Positions 1 through 5,987 of a DNA stretch of 8,325 bases are shown here, piece by piece; positions within the stretch are counted from its first letter, which is position 1, and each line of letters begins with the position of its first letter. Source of the stretch: an archaeon (lineage in GTDB: Archaea > Nanobdellota > Nanobdellia > Pacearchaeales > GW2011-AR1). The notes under the pieces are model-generated. The model was not told the DNA's origin. It searched no databases and saw only the letters and a list, made by a program, of their open reading frames with translations. The stretch is taken from positions 1 through 8,325 of the forward strand of contig JAUVHP010000048.1 in assembly GCA_030593225.1 (NCBI GenBank), in the 5' to 3' direction. A program made the translations under genes and the position numbers.

Positions 1-1
1 T

Positions 2-706
2 ATCCCTGTTAATCATTGTATTGCTCATTTGGAAATTGGTAAGACTACTAATGCAAAAGATTCTGTGATGCTTTATGTGTCTGGGGCGAACACGCAAATT
101 ATTGCTTATGCGTCGGGAAAGTATCGTGTTTTTGGTGAGACATTGGATATTGGTGTTGGAAATTTTATTGATAATTTTGCACGTCATGCAGGAATTGGTT
201 TTCCTGGCGGTCCTGTGATTGAGAAGTTAGCTTTGAAAAGTAAAAAATATATTGAGTTGCCTTATAGTATTAAAGGAATGGATGTTGCGTTGTCAGGGAT
301 TTTGACTAATCTTCGGCAGAAATTAGAATCAGAATCCCCAAGGGATGACTCTGGTGACCCTAAATATTCTTTAAATGATTTAGCGTATTCAATGCAGGAA
401 ACAGTTTTTGCAATGCTTGTTGAAACAGTTGAGAGAGCTTTGGCACACACAGGAAAAAAAGAATTGCTTTTAGGAGGGGGAGTTGCGTGCAATCAGCGAC
501 TTCAAGAAATGTGTAAAATAATGTGCAAGGAAAGAGGAGCTAAATTTTTTGTTCCTGAAAAATCTTTGTTAGTTGATAATGGTGCTATGATTGCATATCT
601 TGGAGAAATTATGTTTAGGAAAAAAATATTTGAAAAGAACTTAGATAAAATAGATATTAAACCTCGCCAAAGAACTGATGATGTTGAAGTTTTATGGAAA
701 GATTAA
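2..706 (+). CDS. kae1: Kae1/TsaD, tRNA N6-threonylcarbamoyladenosine transferase (5' truncated)
   Basis: Catalytic subunit of the archaeal KEOPS complex. It transfers the threonylcarbamoyl group to A37 of ANN-decoding tRNAs in the cytoplasm. The frame is already open at base 2, so about the first 100 residues of a normal protein of roughly 325 are missing. The first visible codons encode NHCIAH, the HxxxH metal-binding motif (His at 14-16 and 26-28). Then come SGANTQ and [13 protein letters not shown] (nucleotide/metal site), [10 protein letters not shown], and near the C-terminus VDNGAMIAY, which carries the third metal ligand Asp. The end, [13 protein letters not shown], is the typical archaeal Kae1 tail. 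The protein stops there, so it is not a Kae1-Bud32 fusion as in some euryarchaea; the kinase must be encoded elsewhere if present. A T8 run follows the stop directly. TsaD paralogues of bacterial type are unlikely, given SGANTQ and the tail. Confidence 0.96.
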   Translation: MPVNHCIAHLEIGKTTNAKDSVMLYVSGANTQIIAYASGKYRVFGETLDIGVGNFIDNFARHAGIGFPGGPVIEKLALKSKKYIELPYSIKGMDVALSGILTNLRQKLESESPRDDSGDPKYSLNDLAYSMQETVFAMLVETVERALAHTGKKELLLGGGVACNQRLQEMCKIMCKERGAKFFVPEKSLLVDNGAMIAYLGEIMFRKKIFEKNLDKIDIKPRQRTDDVEVLWKD

Positions 707-714
707 TTTTTTTT
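707..714 (+). terminator. Poly-T terminator after kae1
   Basis: Eight consecutive T residues start immediately after the kae1 TAA stop. Archaeal RNA polymerase terminates at oligo-T tracts without needing a hairpin. A new promoter begins just downstream, which fits a transcription-unit boundary here. Confidence 0.6.
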
Positions 715-721
715 AAAATAA

Positions 722-739
722 GAAGGAAAATTTTATATA
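722..739 (+). promoter_or_regulatory. Archaeal promoter (BRE + TATA) of the surface-protein gene
   Basis: A purine-rich BRE-like GAAGGAAAA (722-730) is followed by a TATA box TTTTATATA (731-739). The box centre, near 735, is about 25 bases upstream of the ATG at 760. Transcription should therefore begin at or next to the start codon, giving a leaderless mRNA. This agrees with the absence of a Shine-Dalgarno sequence and supports the start at 760 over the in-frame ATG at 694. Confidence 0.72.
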
Positions 740-759
740 TCTATTTTTTATATAATGTT

Positions 760-3700
760 ATGAAAAAAGGTGTGATATTGTTAGTTGCTGTAATTTTGAT
801 TTTTGGAATTATTGGTGTTGCTTATGCTCATGATTCTAATGGGGGAAGTTCCTTCTCTTCTGATAGTTCTTCTTCTGAAAGTTCAAGTGATAGCACGTCA
901 GATTCTAGTAGCTCTGATTCAACAAGTTCAGATTCAGATAGTGATACATCGTCCTCGGATTCTTCTGAAAGTTCAGAGCCAAGCAGTGATTCATCTTTTT
1001 CTGATTCAGAAATTTTAAAAGATTCTGATAAAAAAATTGGCGAAGATTCTGCTCAAGAAAAAGAAAGTGAAGAATTGCAAACTTTTATTGATGAAAATAG
1101 AGACAAGATTCAAATAATTCCTTCAGACATAGAAATCAAAATTAAAGAAGATAGAAGAATTAAACAAAAAATTAAATTAAGGGATATTGAAGCTATTTCC
1201 AATTTAAGATTAAATCAAGAAAAAGATACAGAAAAAATAAATGCAAAATTATCAAATGGAATAAATGCTGAAGTAAAAATTATGCCAAACACAGCCTCGA
1301 GAATTGCATTAGCTAAATTAAAAAGTCAAAATAGAACACTTGAATTAAAAGAAGTTGGAGAAGGTGATTATCTAAATGTTATTTATGTTTCAGAAGCAGA
1401 TAAAACAACTAAATTTTTAGGATTATTTAAAATAAAATATAAATTAAAAGTTGAGATAGATGCTCAAACTGGGAAAATTATTAAACTGCATAAACCGTGG
1501 TGGAATTTTTTGGCGACTAAAGATTTAGAAGAATCTGAAATAAAAAATATGACTTTGCAATTAATTAAACCAATTCAAGACATAATTATTTTAAAAAATA
1601 CAGAAGAATTATTGGATTTAGATGAATATTTCTTAAATGCTGAATCTTATTCTGTTTCTGAGATTGAAAATATTAGTTTAATATTAGATAAAAGTGTATT
1701 AATATTAACCCCTGAAGCGAATTACACTGGAACAACTTTTGCGACGATAACCGCATATAAAGAAGATGAAATTTTAGAAACTTTGTTTAATATTATTATT
1801 TCAGAAGAAAATTTATCTGTTCAAACAATTCAATATCCTGCAATTTTAGGAGAAAAAGTTAAATGGAAAAAAATAATAAAAGCTGAAAAACAAAAGATGA
1901 AAATAAATCTTCCTAAACAATCTGAAGATATTACTCTTTTTAAATTCGATAAAAATGAACAAATTATAGGTGAAGAAAAAATTATTGGAGATTTTGTTGA
2001 AATTGAAACAAATAAAAATGTGGAGTTTTATGAGATTGAGTATTATACGCCTGAACCTTATTTTATAGAAGAGAGTATTGTTAAAGCAAGAAAAAAAATA
2101 ACAATTGTTAGCCCTGAAAATGTTCATTACACAGATGTTCTTGTATTTGATTATTTACCTATGGAAGTTAAATCAGAAATAATTAAATTATATTTGATAA
2201 CAGAAAAAGGAAGAGAAGAAATAAAAATAGATAAATATGATTTAAATGAAAATGGGTTGGTGGATTATATTGAGTGGATAGTTCCTTCGCTGAATAATGA
2301 AACTTATGAATTAATTATAGAGATTGTTGGGGCAGAGCATTTAGATTCTGATAGAAATTTTATTTCAGATATTTATAATGAAGTTTATGAACTAGATAAT
2401 ATTTGGAGTGAAGTTATTCCTTCTGAAGATTATATTAGGGTGACTTTTAAAACAGAATTAGATAACACAAGAGATATTAAATTATATCCTCGAGTTATAA
2501 GTGGAACTCCAAGAATTGAAGTTTATGAAGTTAATGGAACAGAAATTATCGCAGAGTTTACAAGTATTAATTCAAATACTTATAACCAAGTTTTATTAAC
2601 AAATTTACAGGGAACTCAGGACACTTTTGATTTAAGAATTGTTGGTGGAAGTTTGGAAATTGACCATATCATCGACCCTGCAGTAACATTAAATTCACCT
2701 TTAGATAATACTTATTCTAATAATCCAATCCAAATATTTAATTGCTCAGCTACGGATGAAATTAATTTGGCAAATATTACATTATATGGAAGCTGGTCAG
2801 GAGGGTGGCATGCAAATGAAACTAATGATGTAACAGGGATTTCAAATTCAACAACTTTTACAAAAACATTATCAGATGGAAGTTATATTTGGAATTGTAT
2901 GGTATATGATAATGATACTAATCTTGCTTGGTTTATTAGTAATTACACTTTGACTATTGACACAATTTTTCCACAAGTATCAATATCTTTTCCTCAGAAT
3001 ATAACTTATAATGCTGATGTTTTTGAATTAAATTATACTTATGCTGAAACAAATCCTGATAGTTGTTGGTGGTCAAATAATTCTGGAATATGGAATTCTA
3101 CTCCTCAAACTTGTGGAACAAATTGGACTGGTTTAACATCTAATGAGGGAAGCAATACTTGGGCTGTTTATATAAATGATACAACAGGTAATACAAATTC
3201 AACTTCAATAACTTTTTTTAAAGATACTGTTGCTCCTGTAATTACAATAGATTCCCCTGCAAATACAAGTTATAACACAAAAACTATTGATTTAAATGTA
3301 AGTGCAGATGAAACAATTGAAACATGGTGGTATAGTAATAATTCAGGAATAAACAATAATACATTTACTCCTAATCAAACATATACTTGGGAAGAGGGGT
3401 CAAATACTATTCATGTTTGGGCAAATGATAGTTTAGGAAATGAGGGAACTAAGAGTGTGACATTTTTTATTGATAGTATTTATCCTTTGATAGATTATGG
3501 GACTGGGATATCTGATGATGATGCTAACTTGTCGCAATCTAATATTTATGTTAATGTTTCTGTAACAGAGACAAACGAAGATACAATAACTTTTTTATTA
3601 TATAATTCAACAGGACAAGTTAATTCAACTTCTTATTCTGATGGGACAAGGACAATTAATTGGACAGGATTAAATGATGGGGATTATACTTATAATGTGG

Positions 3701-4443
3701 CGGTTAATGATACTCTTGGTAATTCAAACGCAACCTCCACAAAAACTATAATTTTAGATATTACGTCGCCGATAGTTTCTTTTTCTTGTTCTTCAACTTC
3801 GGTTTATATTAGAGATGTAATAATTTGTTCTTGTTCTGGGACAGATGTTACTTCAGGTGTTCAGACAACATCACATACTTCTAATCCCTCAACTTCAGAT
3901 ATTGGAACATATTCAACTAGTTGTACTATTACAGATTATGCAAGTAATTCTGCTTCTTCTAGTATTGATTATCTTGTTAAATCTCATGGAGGGGGTTATC
4001 CAAATTATCAAGTTTCATCACAAAATTTATTTGAAGGTTATACTAAAATTATGAGTAAAAATTGGAAAATGAATTTTAAAATTAATGATGACACACATAC
4101 ACTTTTGATTGATGATGTAGATGATGATGGCATTTCTATTACTTTGTTTTCTAATACTCAAAAAGCAATTTTAAATATTGGGGAAGAAAAGAAATTTGAA
4201 CTTACTGAAGATAATTATTATGATTTATTAGTTAGATTAAATTCTATTAAAAATTCTTTAGCGAATTTAACTATTCAATTAATTCATGAAGAAGTTTTAG
4301 AAGATGTTGTTGAAAAAGAAATTGTTGAGAATGAAGAATTGTTTGAAGAGGAAAAGAATTTAACATGGTTATGGGTTGTTGTTATAATTATTGTATTAAT
4401 TTATATTGGAATGAAATATAAGTTTAAAAAAATAAGAAAATAA
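760..4443 (+). CDS. Large cell-surface protein: signal peptide, Ser/Asp stalk, Ig-like repeats, C-terminal membrane anchor
   Basis: A protein of 1227 residues, probably secreted and anchored by its C-terminus. Start 760 is chosen because it gives a clean signal peptide (KK, hydrophobic core, AYA cleavage near residue 23) and lies 25 bases after the TATA box; an ATG at 694 would put the promoter inside the gene. Order: Ser/Asp-rich stretch (24-83); charged segment; a module ending in TGKIIKLHKPWWNFLA (about 170-253); extracellular modules including an EF-hand-like loop DLNENGLVDYIE (494-505) and a segment ending DTFDLRIVGGSLEIDHIIDP (to about 640); about five Ig-like repeats (641-1075) rich in N-x-S/T sequons, with likely disulphides such as C769-C785; a C-terminal domain (about 1080-1180); an acidic linker; a membrane segment (about 1202-1217); and a basic tail. 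From memory, this set of modules recurs in Pacearchaeota/Woesearchaeota surface proteins of unknown role. Adhesion or envelope structure is inferred; no enzyme motif was seen. Confidence 0.85.
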   Translation: MKKGVILLVAVILIFGIIGVAYAHDSNGGSSFSSDSSSSESSSDSTSDSSSSDSTSSDSDSDTSSSDSSESSEPSSDSSFSDSEILKDSDKKIGEDSAQEKESEELQTFIDENRDKIQIIPSDIEIKIKEDRRIKQKIKLRDIEAISNLRLNQEKDTEKINAKLSNGINAEVKIMPNTASRIALAKLKSQNRTLELKEVGEGDYLNVIYVSEADKTTKFLGLFKIKYKLKVEIDAQTGKIIKLHKPWWNFLATKDLEESEIKNMTLQLIKPIQDIIILKNTEELLDLDEYFLNAESYSVSEIENISLILDKSVLILTPEANYTGTTFATITAYKEDEILETLFNIIISEENLSVQTIQYPAILGEKVKWKKIIKAEKQKMKINLPKQSEDITLFKFDKNEQIIGEEKIIGDFVEIETNKNVEFYEIEYYTPEPYFIEESIVKARKKITIVSPENVHYTDVLVFDYLPMEVKSEIIKLYLITEKGREEIKIDKYDLNENGLVDYIEWIVPSLNNETYELIIEIVGAEHLDSDRNFISDIYNEVYELDNIWSEVIPSEDYIRVTFKTELDNTRDIKLYPRVISGTPRIEVYEVNGTEIIAEFTSINSNTYNQVLLTNLQGTQDTFDLRIVGGSLEIDHIIDPAVTLNSPLDNTYSNNPIQIFNCSATDEINLANITLYGSWSGGWHANETNDVTGISNSTTFTKTLSDGSYIWNCMVYDNDTNLAWFISNYTLTIDTIFPQVSISFPQNITYNADVFELNYTYAETNPDSCWWSNNSGIWNSTPQTCGTNWTGLTSNEGSNTWAVYINDTTGNTNSTSITFFKDTVAPVITIDSPANTSYNTKTIDLNVSADETIETWWYSNNSGINNNTFTPNQTYTWEEGSNTIHVWANDSLGNEGTKSVTFFIDSIYPLIDYGTGISDDDANLSQSNIYVNVSVTETNEDTITFLLYNSTGQVNSTSYSDGTRTINWTGLNDGDYTYNVAVNDTLGNSNATSTKTIILDITSPIVSFSCSSTSVYIRDVIICSCSGTDVTSGVQTTSHTSNPSTSDIGTYSTSCTITDYASNSASSSIDYLVKSHGGGYPNYQVSSQNLFEGYTKIMSKNWKMNFKINDDTHTLLIDDVDDDGISITLFSNTQKAILNIGEEKKFELTEDNYYDLLVRLNSIKNSLANLTIQLIHEEVLEDVVEKEIVENEELFEEEKNLTWLWVVVIIIVLIYIGMKYKFKKIRK
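829..1008 (+). repeat. Ser/Asp-rich low-complexity stalk (protein-level repeat)
   Basis: Residues 24-83 of the surface protein, directly after the signal peptide, are nearly all Ser with Asp, Glu and Thr. The DNA is not a clean tandem repeat: all six serine codons (TCT, TCA, TCC, TCG, AGT, AGC) are used, so composition appears to be kept at the protein level. It is probably an extended acidic, possibly O-glycosylated spacer, like the SD repeats of staphylococcal surface proteins, though here it is N-terminal. Confidence 0.8.
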
Positions 4444-4450
4444 TTTATCT

Positions 4451-4465
4451 AGAAAGTTTTATAAA
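4451..4465 (+). promoter_or_regulatory. Main promoter of the rpl7ae ribosomal operon (BRE + TATA)
   Basis: AGAAAG (4451-4456, BRE-like) precedes TTTTATAAA (4457-4465), a near-consensus archaeal TATA box eight bases after the stop of the surface-protein gene. The start of transcription is expected near 4486-4488, giving a leader of about 80 bases before the ATG at 4569. This is long for this genome, where other promoters give no leader or a short one. Confidence 0.7.
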
Positions 4466-4470
4466 CCAAA

Positions 4471-4478
4471 TTTTTCTT
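4471..4478 (+). terminator. Possible oligo-T terminator of the surface-protein gene
   Basis: TTTTTCTT lies 28 bases after the preceding stop codon and between the operon TATA box and its expected transcription start. It is short, so this is only a weak candidate; no other T tract lies between the stop and the next gene's leader. Confidence 0.3.
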
Positions 4479-4487
4479 AATTCATTA

Positions 4488-4524
4488 TCCAATGAACAAG
4501 GGGAATTTTTCCTTTTGAAGAGGA
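4488..4524 (+). promoter_or_regulatory. Putative kink-turn hairpin in the rpl7ae leader (L7Ae autoregulation site)
   Basis: The leader can fold as follows. A short C-stem pairs TCC 4488-4490 with GGA 4522-4524. A three-base bulge AAT (4491-4493) follows. Tandem sheared pairs can form between GA 4494-4495 and GA 4520-4521. After an A-rich mismatch, a nine-pair stem joins 4497-4505 to 4509-4517, with two G-U pairs and a TTT loop. Bulge plus G.A/A.G plus stem is the kink-turn plan, the RNA motif that L7Ae recognises. L7Ae is known to bind a kink-turn in its own mRNA leader in some archaea. The extra A on the non-bulged strand and the three-pair C-stem make this a candidate rather than a certain site. 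Confidence 0.45.
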
Positions 4525-4533
4525 GTTTTAAAC
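4519..4533 (+). promoter_or_regulatory. Possible second promoter of rpl7ae
   Basis: A purine run AGAGGAG-like (4519-4525) precedes TTTTAAAC (4526-4533). Transcription from it would start near 4556 and leave only about 13 bases before the ATG, skipping the hairpin upstream. The box is weaker than the one at 4457, and its bases overlap the hairpin's 3' strand, so it may be chance. Confidence 0.3.
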
Positions 4534-4568
4534 TTTGTTCTGGAGAATTAAACACAAAATAAAATACA

Positions 4569-4868
4569 ATGGATTCATATAAAATTATTGAAAAAGCTAA
4601 GATGACTGGGAAAATAGAGAAAGGAACTAATGAAGTGACTAAAGCAATTGAGCGAGGAACTGCTAAGTTTGTTGTTTATGCAGGCGATGTTGAGCCAAAA
4701 GAAATTGTTGCACATCTTCCTGTGTTATGCAAAGAAAAAGGAATTGCGTGTCAAGAAGTAGATAGCAAACAAAAGTTAGGTGTGATTGCTGGGCTTCCTG
4801 TATCAACTTCTTCTGTTGCAGTTATCGAAGCTGGAGATGCAGATAAAGATATAGCGGCTTTAAAATAA
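4569..4868 (+). CDS. rpl7ae: Ribosomal protein L7Ae (kink-turn RNA-binding protein)
   Basis: Binds kink-turns in 23S rRNA. In archaea it is also the core protein of C/D and H/ACA guide RNPs and a subunit of RNase P. The 99 residues contain the RNA-contacting [13 protein letters not shown] (18-30), the [20 protein letters not shown] strand-helix region (35-54), and the C-terminal [20 protein letters not shown] (70-89), the loop region that contacts the kink-turn. Typical archaeal L7Ae is about 120 residues. Here only about 17 residues precede KGTNE, and an in-frame TAA at 4560-4562 rules out a longer N-terminus. No Shine-Dalgarno precedes the ATG; a GGAG at 4542-4545 is too far upstream. It is first in an operon with rps28e and rpl24e, the conserved archaeal arrangement. 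Confidence 0.96.
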   Translation: MDSYKIIEKAKMTGKIEKGTNEVTKAIERGTAKFVVYAGDVEPKEIVAHLPVLCKEKGIACQEVDSKQKLGVIAGLPVSTSSVAVIEAGDADKDIAALK

Positions 4869-4917
4869 TTAACAAACTAAATAATGTTTGAATACATTTG
4901 TAATACAGAATACTAAA

Positions 4918-5211
4918 ATGGCAAAAACACAAAAAAAACAAGAACAGCAGAAATCACAGGCGTCGAAGGGAAGTGATAAAATTTTAGGAAATGTTGTGCC
5001 TGCGGTTGTTCAAGAATTAATTGGGCGAACTGGTTTTAGAGGAGAGATTACTCAGGTTAAATGTTTAGTTCAAAAAGGAAGAGATGAAGGAAGAGTTATG
5101 AGAAGAAATGTTCGTGGTGCTGTAGTTATTGGAGATATTTTAATGCTTAGAGAAACTGAAATTGAGGCAAGAAGAATTAAATCTAAAGTAACAAAGGGAG
5201 CGTATACTTAG
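4918..5211 (+). CDS. rps28e: Small-subunit ribosomal protein S28e
   Basis: Component of the archaeal 30S subunit. The core spans about residues 26-87 of 97: [17 protein letters not shown] (31-47), [14 protein letters not shown] (54-67), [16 protein letters not shown] (72-87). The family signature at the end normally reads ETEREARRL; here it is ETEIEARRI. The family is about 70 residues, so this copy has a Lys/Gln-rich N-terminal tail of about 25 residues and a ten-residue C-terminal tail. ATG 4918 (MAKTQKK) is preferred over an in-frame TTG at 4888, because the extra ten residues are not family-like. The gene lies 49 bases after rpl7ae, with no convincing promoter between them, and abuts the next start codon. 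Confidence 0.95.
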   Translation: MAKTQKKQEQQKSQASKGSDKILGNVVPAVVQELIGRTGFRGEITQVKCLVQKGRDEGRVMRRNVRGAVVIGDILMLRETEIEARRIKSKVTKGAYT

Positions 5212-5469
5212 ATGAATTTAGAAAAATTTAGATTAGATGAAGAATCACAATTAGTTATTTTAGAAGAGGTTGCTAGAGAGATTAATTCTAAAAAAGTTTA
5301 TGGTTTGCATTTTGGCGACAATTTAGGTCCTAATTCACAAAATTTAATGAATAAACTTTCTGAAAAGTATTCTTGTAATTGGAAATCTAAAGAAGTTAAT
5401 GGTAAAGAAAATTATTTTTTAATTATTACTTCTTATGAAACTAATGAGTGTGGAGTTCAAAATGCCTAA
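5212..5469 (+). CDS. Small protein of unknown function inside the ribosomal operon (85 aa)
   Basis: I do not recognise this family. It is very probably a real gene: its ATG follows the rps28e TAG with no gap, and its TAA overlaps the start of rpl24e by eight bases, so it tiles the operon exactly. A GGGAG at 5196-5200 could act as a ribosome-binding site, although its spacing of 11 is long. The protein looks soluble and mixed alpha/beta: an acidic helix-prone N-terminus (1-27), VYGLHFGDNLGPNS (29-42), then a helix and a hydrophobic strand NYFLIITS (67-74). There is no signal peptide or membrane segment. Cys54 and Cys80 are too isolated for a zinc finger. Position suggests, but does not prove, a role in translation. 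Confidence 0.8.
   Translation: MNLEKFRLDEESQLVILEEVAREINSKKVYGLHFGDNLGPNSQNLMNKLSEKYSCNWKSKEVNGKENYFLIITSYETNECGVQNA
5452..5455 (+). promoter_or_regulatory. Shine-Dalgarno of rpl24e
   Basis: GGAG lies six bases upstream of the ATG at 5462, within the end of the preceding gene. It selects ATG 5462 as the start instead of the in-frame ATGs at 5435 and 5444. The motif implies translational coupling with the overlapping upstream ORF. Confidence 0.6.
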
Positions 5470-5653
5470 ATGTGTTTATTGCAAAAAAAATTATGAAAAC
5501 CCTCGAGGATTAACTTTAATTATGGTTAATGGAACAATTAATCATTTATGTTCTTCTAAATGTAGAAAAAATATGTTGATGAAACGAAGAAAAGTTCGGT
5601 GGATTTCTAAAGTGAAAAAAGTTACTGAAAAGAAAGAAGCGAAAAAGGAATAA
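5462..5653 (+). CDS. rpl24e: Large-subunit ribosomal protein L24e (zinc-ribbon)
   Basis: Protein of the archaeal 50S subunit. It has 63 residues, the normal length for archaeal L24e. The four-cysteine zinc site is intact: C4-x2-C7 (CVYC) and C30-x3-C34 (CSSKC). The family hallmarks NGTINHLCSSKCRKNM (23-38) and RRKVRWISK (42-50) follow. The lysine-rich tail fits rRNA contact. Start 5462 gives the canonical MPKCVYC N-terminus and has a good Shine-Dalgarno; the longer in-frame start at 5435 would add nine residues that are not family-like. It overlaps the preceding unknown gene by eight bases. In many euryarchaea ndk and an IF2 gene follow L24e; here a small unknown ORF and then gyrB follow. Confidence 0.96.
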   Translation: MPKCVYCKKNYENPRGLTLIMVNGTINHLCSSKCRKNMLMKRRKVRWISKVKKVTEKKEAKKE

Positions 5654-5654
5654 T

Positions 5655-5891
5655 ATGGTGTGTGAAGATGTGTTCAGAATTATTGAAGATTTTAAACCAA
5701 TAATAAGGAAAACCTTAGAAGATAAATCTGAAATTATACTTGAATTATTTGAATTAAGAAATGATGAAATAGATTTTTTGAAGGAAGATTATAGTAAAGA
5801 ATTTTCTGTTGAAATTAGATATGGATTTGGTGCACCTGGAAATAGTTTCCTTTGTAAATATGCAATTATTGGTAAAAGTGTGAATAGATGA
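5655..5891 (+). CDS. Small acidic protein of unknown function at the operon end (78 aa)
   Basis: No family recognised. The ATG is one base after the rpl24e stop, with a purine-rich AAGGAA (5645-5650) four bases upstream, so it is probably the last gene of the ribosomal operon. The N-terminal 45 residues are acidic and helix-prone (DVFRIIEDFKPIIRKTLEDK, then ELFELRNDEIDFLKEDY). The rest is strand-prone, FSVEIRYGFG (50-59) and FLCKYAIIG (65-73), joined by an APGN turn. There is no signal peptide, membrane segment or metal motif. It ends at a T-rich terminator. It is not visibly a paralogue of the other small protein in this operon. Confidence 0.75.
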   Translation: MVCEDVFRIIEDFKPIIRKTLEDKSEIILELFELRNDEIDFLKEDYSKEFSVEIRYGFGAPGNSFLCKYAIIGKSVNR

Positions 5892-5901
5892 TTTTTCTTT
5901 T
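5892..5901 (+). terminator. T-rich terminator of the ribosomal operon
   Basis: TTTTTCTTTT directly follows the TGA stop of the last operon gene, and the gyrB promoter starts about 18 bases later. This is the same layout as at the end of kae1, consistent with archaeal oligo-T termination. Confidence 0.55.
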
Positions 5902-5918
5902 ATCGTCGACAAACAACT

Positions 5919-5935
5919 AAGAAAACTTTATAAAC
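5919..5935 (+). promoter_or_regulatory. gyrB promoter (BRE + TATA)
   Basis: AAGAAAAC (5919-5926, BRE-like) precedes TTTATAAAC (5927-5935), close to the archaeal consensus. Transcription should begin near 5956, leaving a leader of about 32 bases. No clear Shine-Dalgarno precedes the ATG at 5988. A second TATA-like TTTATAAT at 5977-5984 is too close to the ATG to serve this start. Confidence 0.7.
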
Positions 5936-5987
5936 TGAATTGGTTTTGGTATTTGATAGGATTTTCTTGTCCGAAATTTATAATAAA

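Noticed and set aside
262..492. Open frame on the - strand inside kae1
   Set aside because: It is antisense to well-conserved Kae1 motifs, low-complexity in translation, and has no promoter or family resemblance.
694..759. Earlier in-frame ATG (694) for the surface protein
   Set aside because: It would add 22 basic/aromatic residues before a clean signal peptide, overlap kae1 by 13 bases and place the TATA box inside the gene. Start 760 fits promoter spacing and secretion.
803..1018. Alternative + frame over the Ser/Asp stretch (Leu/Ile/Val-rich translation)
   Set aside because: Frame-shifted reading of Ser/Asp codons yields hydrophobic runs automatically; no start signal.
1846..2127. Open frame on the - strand inside the surface-protein gene
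   Set aside because: Phe/Asn-rich translation is what A-rich sense codons give on the other strand; no independent signal.
4488..4524. A C/D-box guide RNA gene at the leader hairpin
   Set aside because: ATGAAC is only loosely like a C box and there is no CTGA D box or second C'/D' pair; the loop is too small for a guide. A leader kink-turn explains it better.
4542..4545. GGAG as Shine-Dalgarno for rpl7ae
   Set aside because: It is 23 bases from the ATG, far outside working spacing, and no closer in-frame start exists.
5977..5984. TTTATAAT as the gyrB TATA box
   Set aside because: It would start transcription after the gyrB ATG; the box at 5927-5935 has proper spacing.
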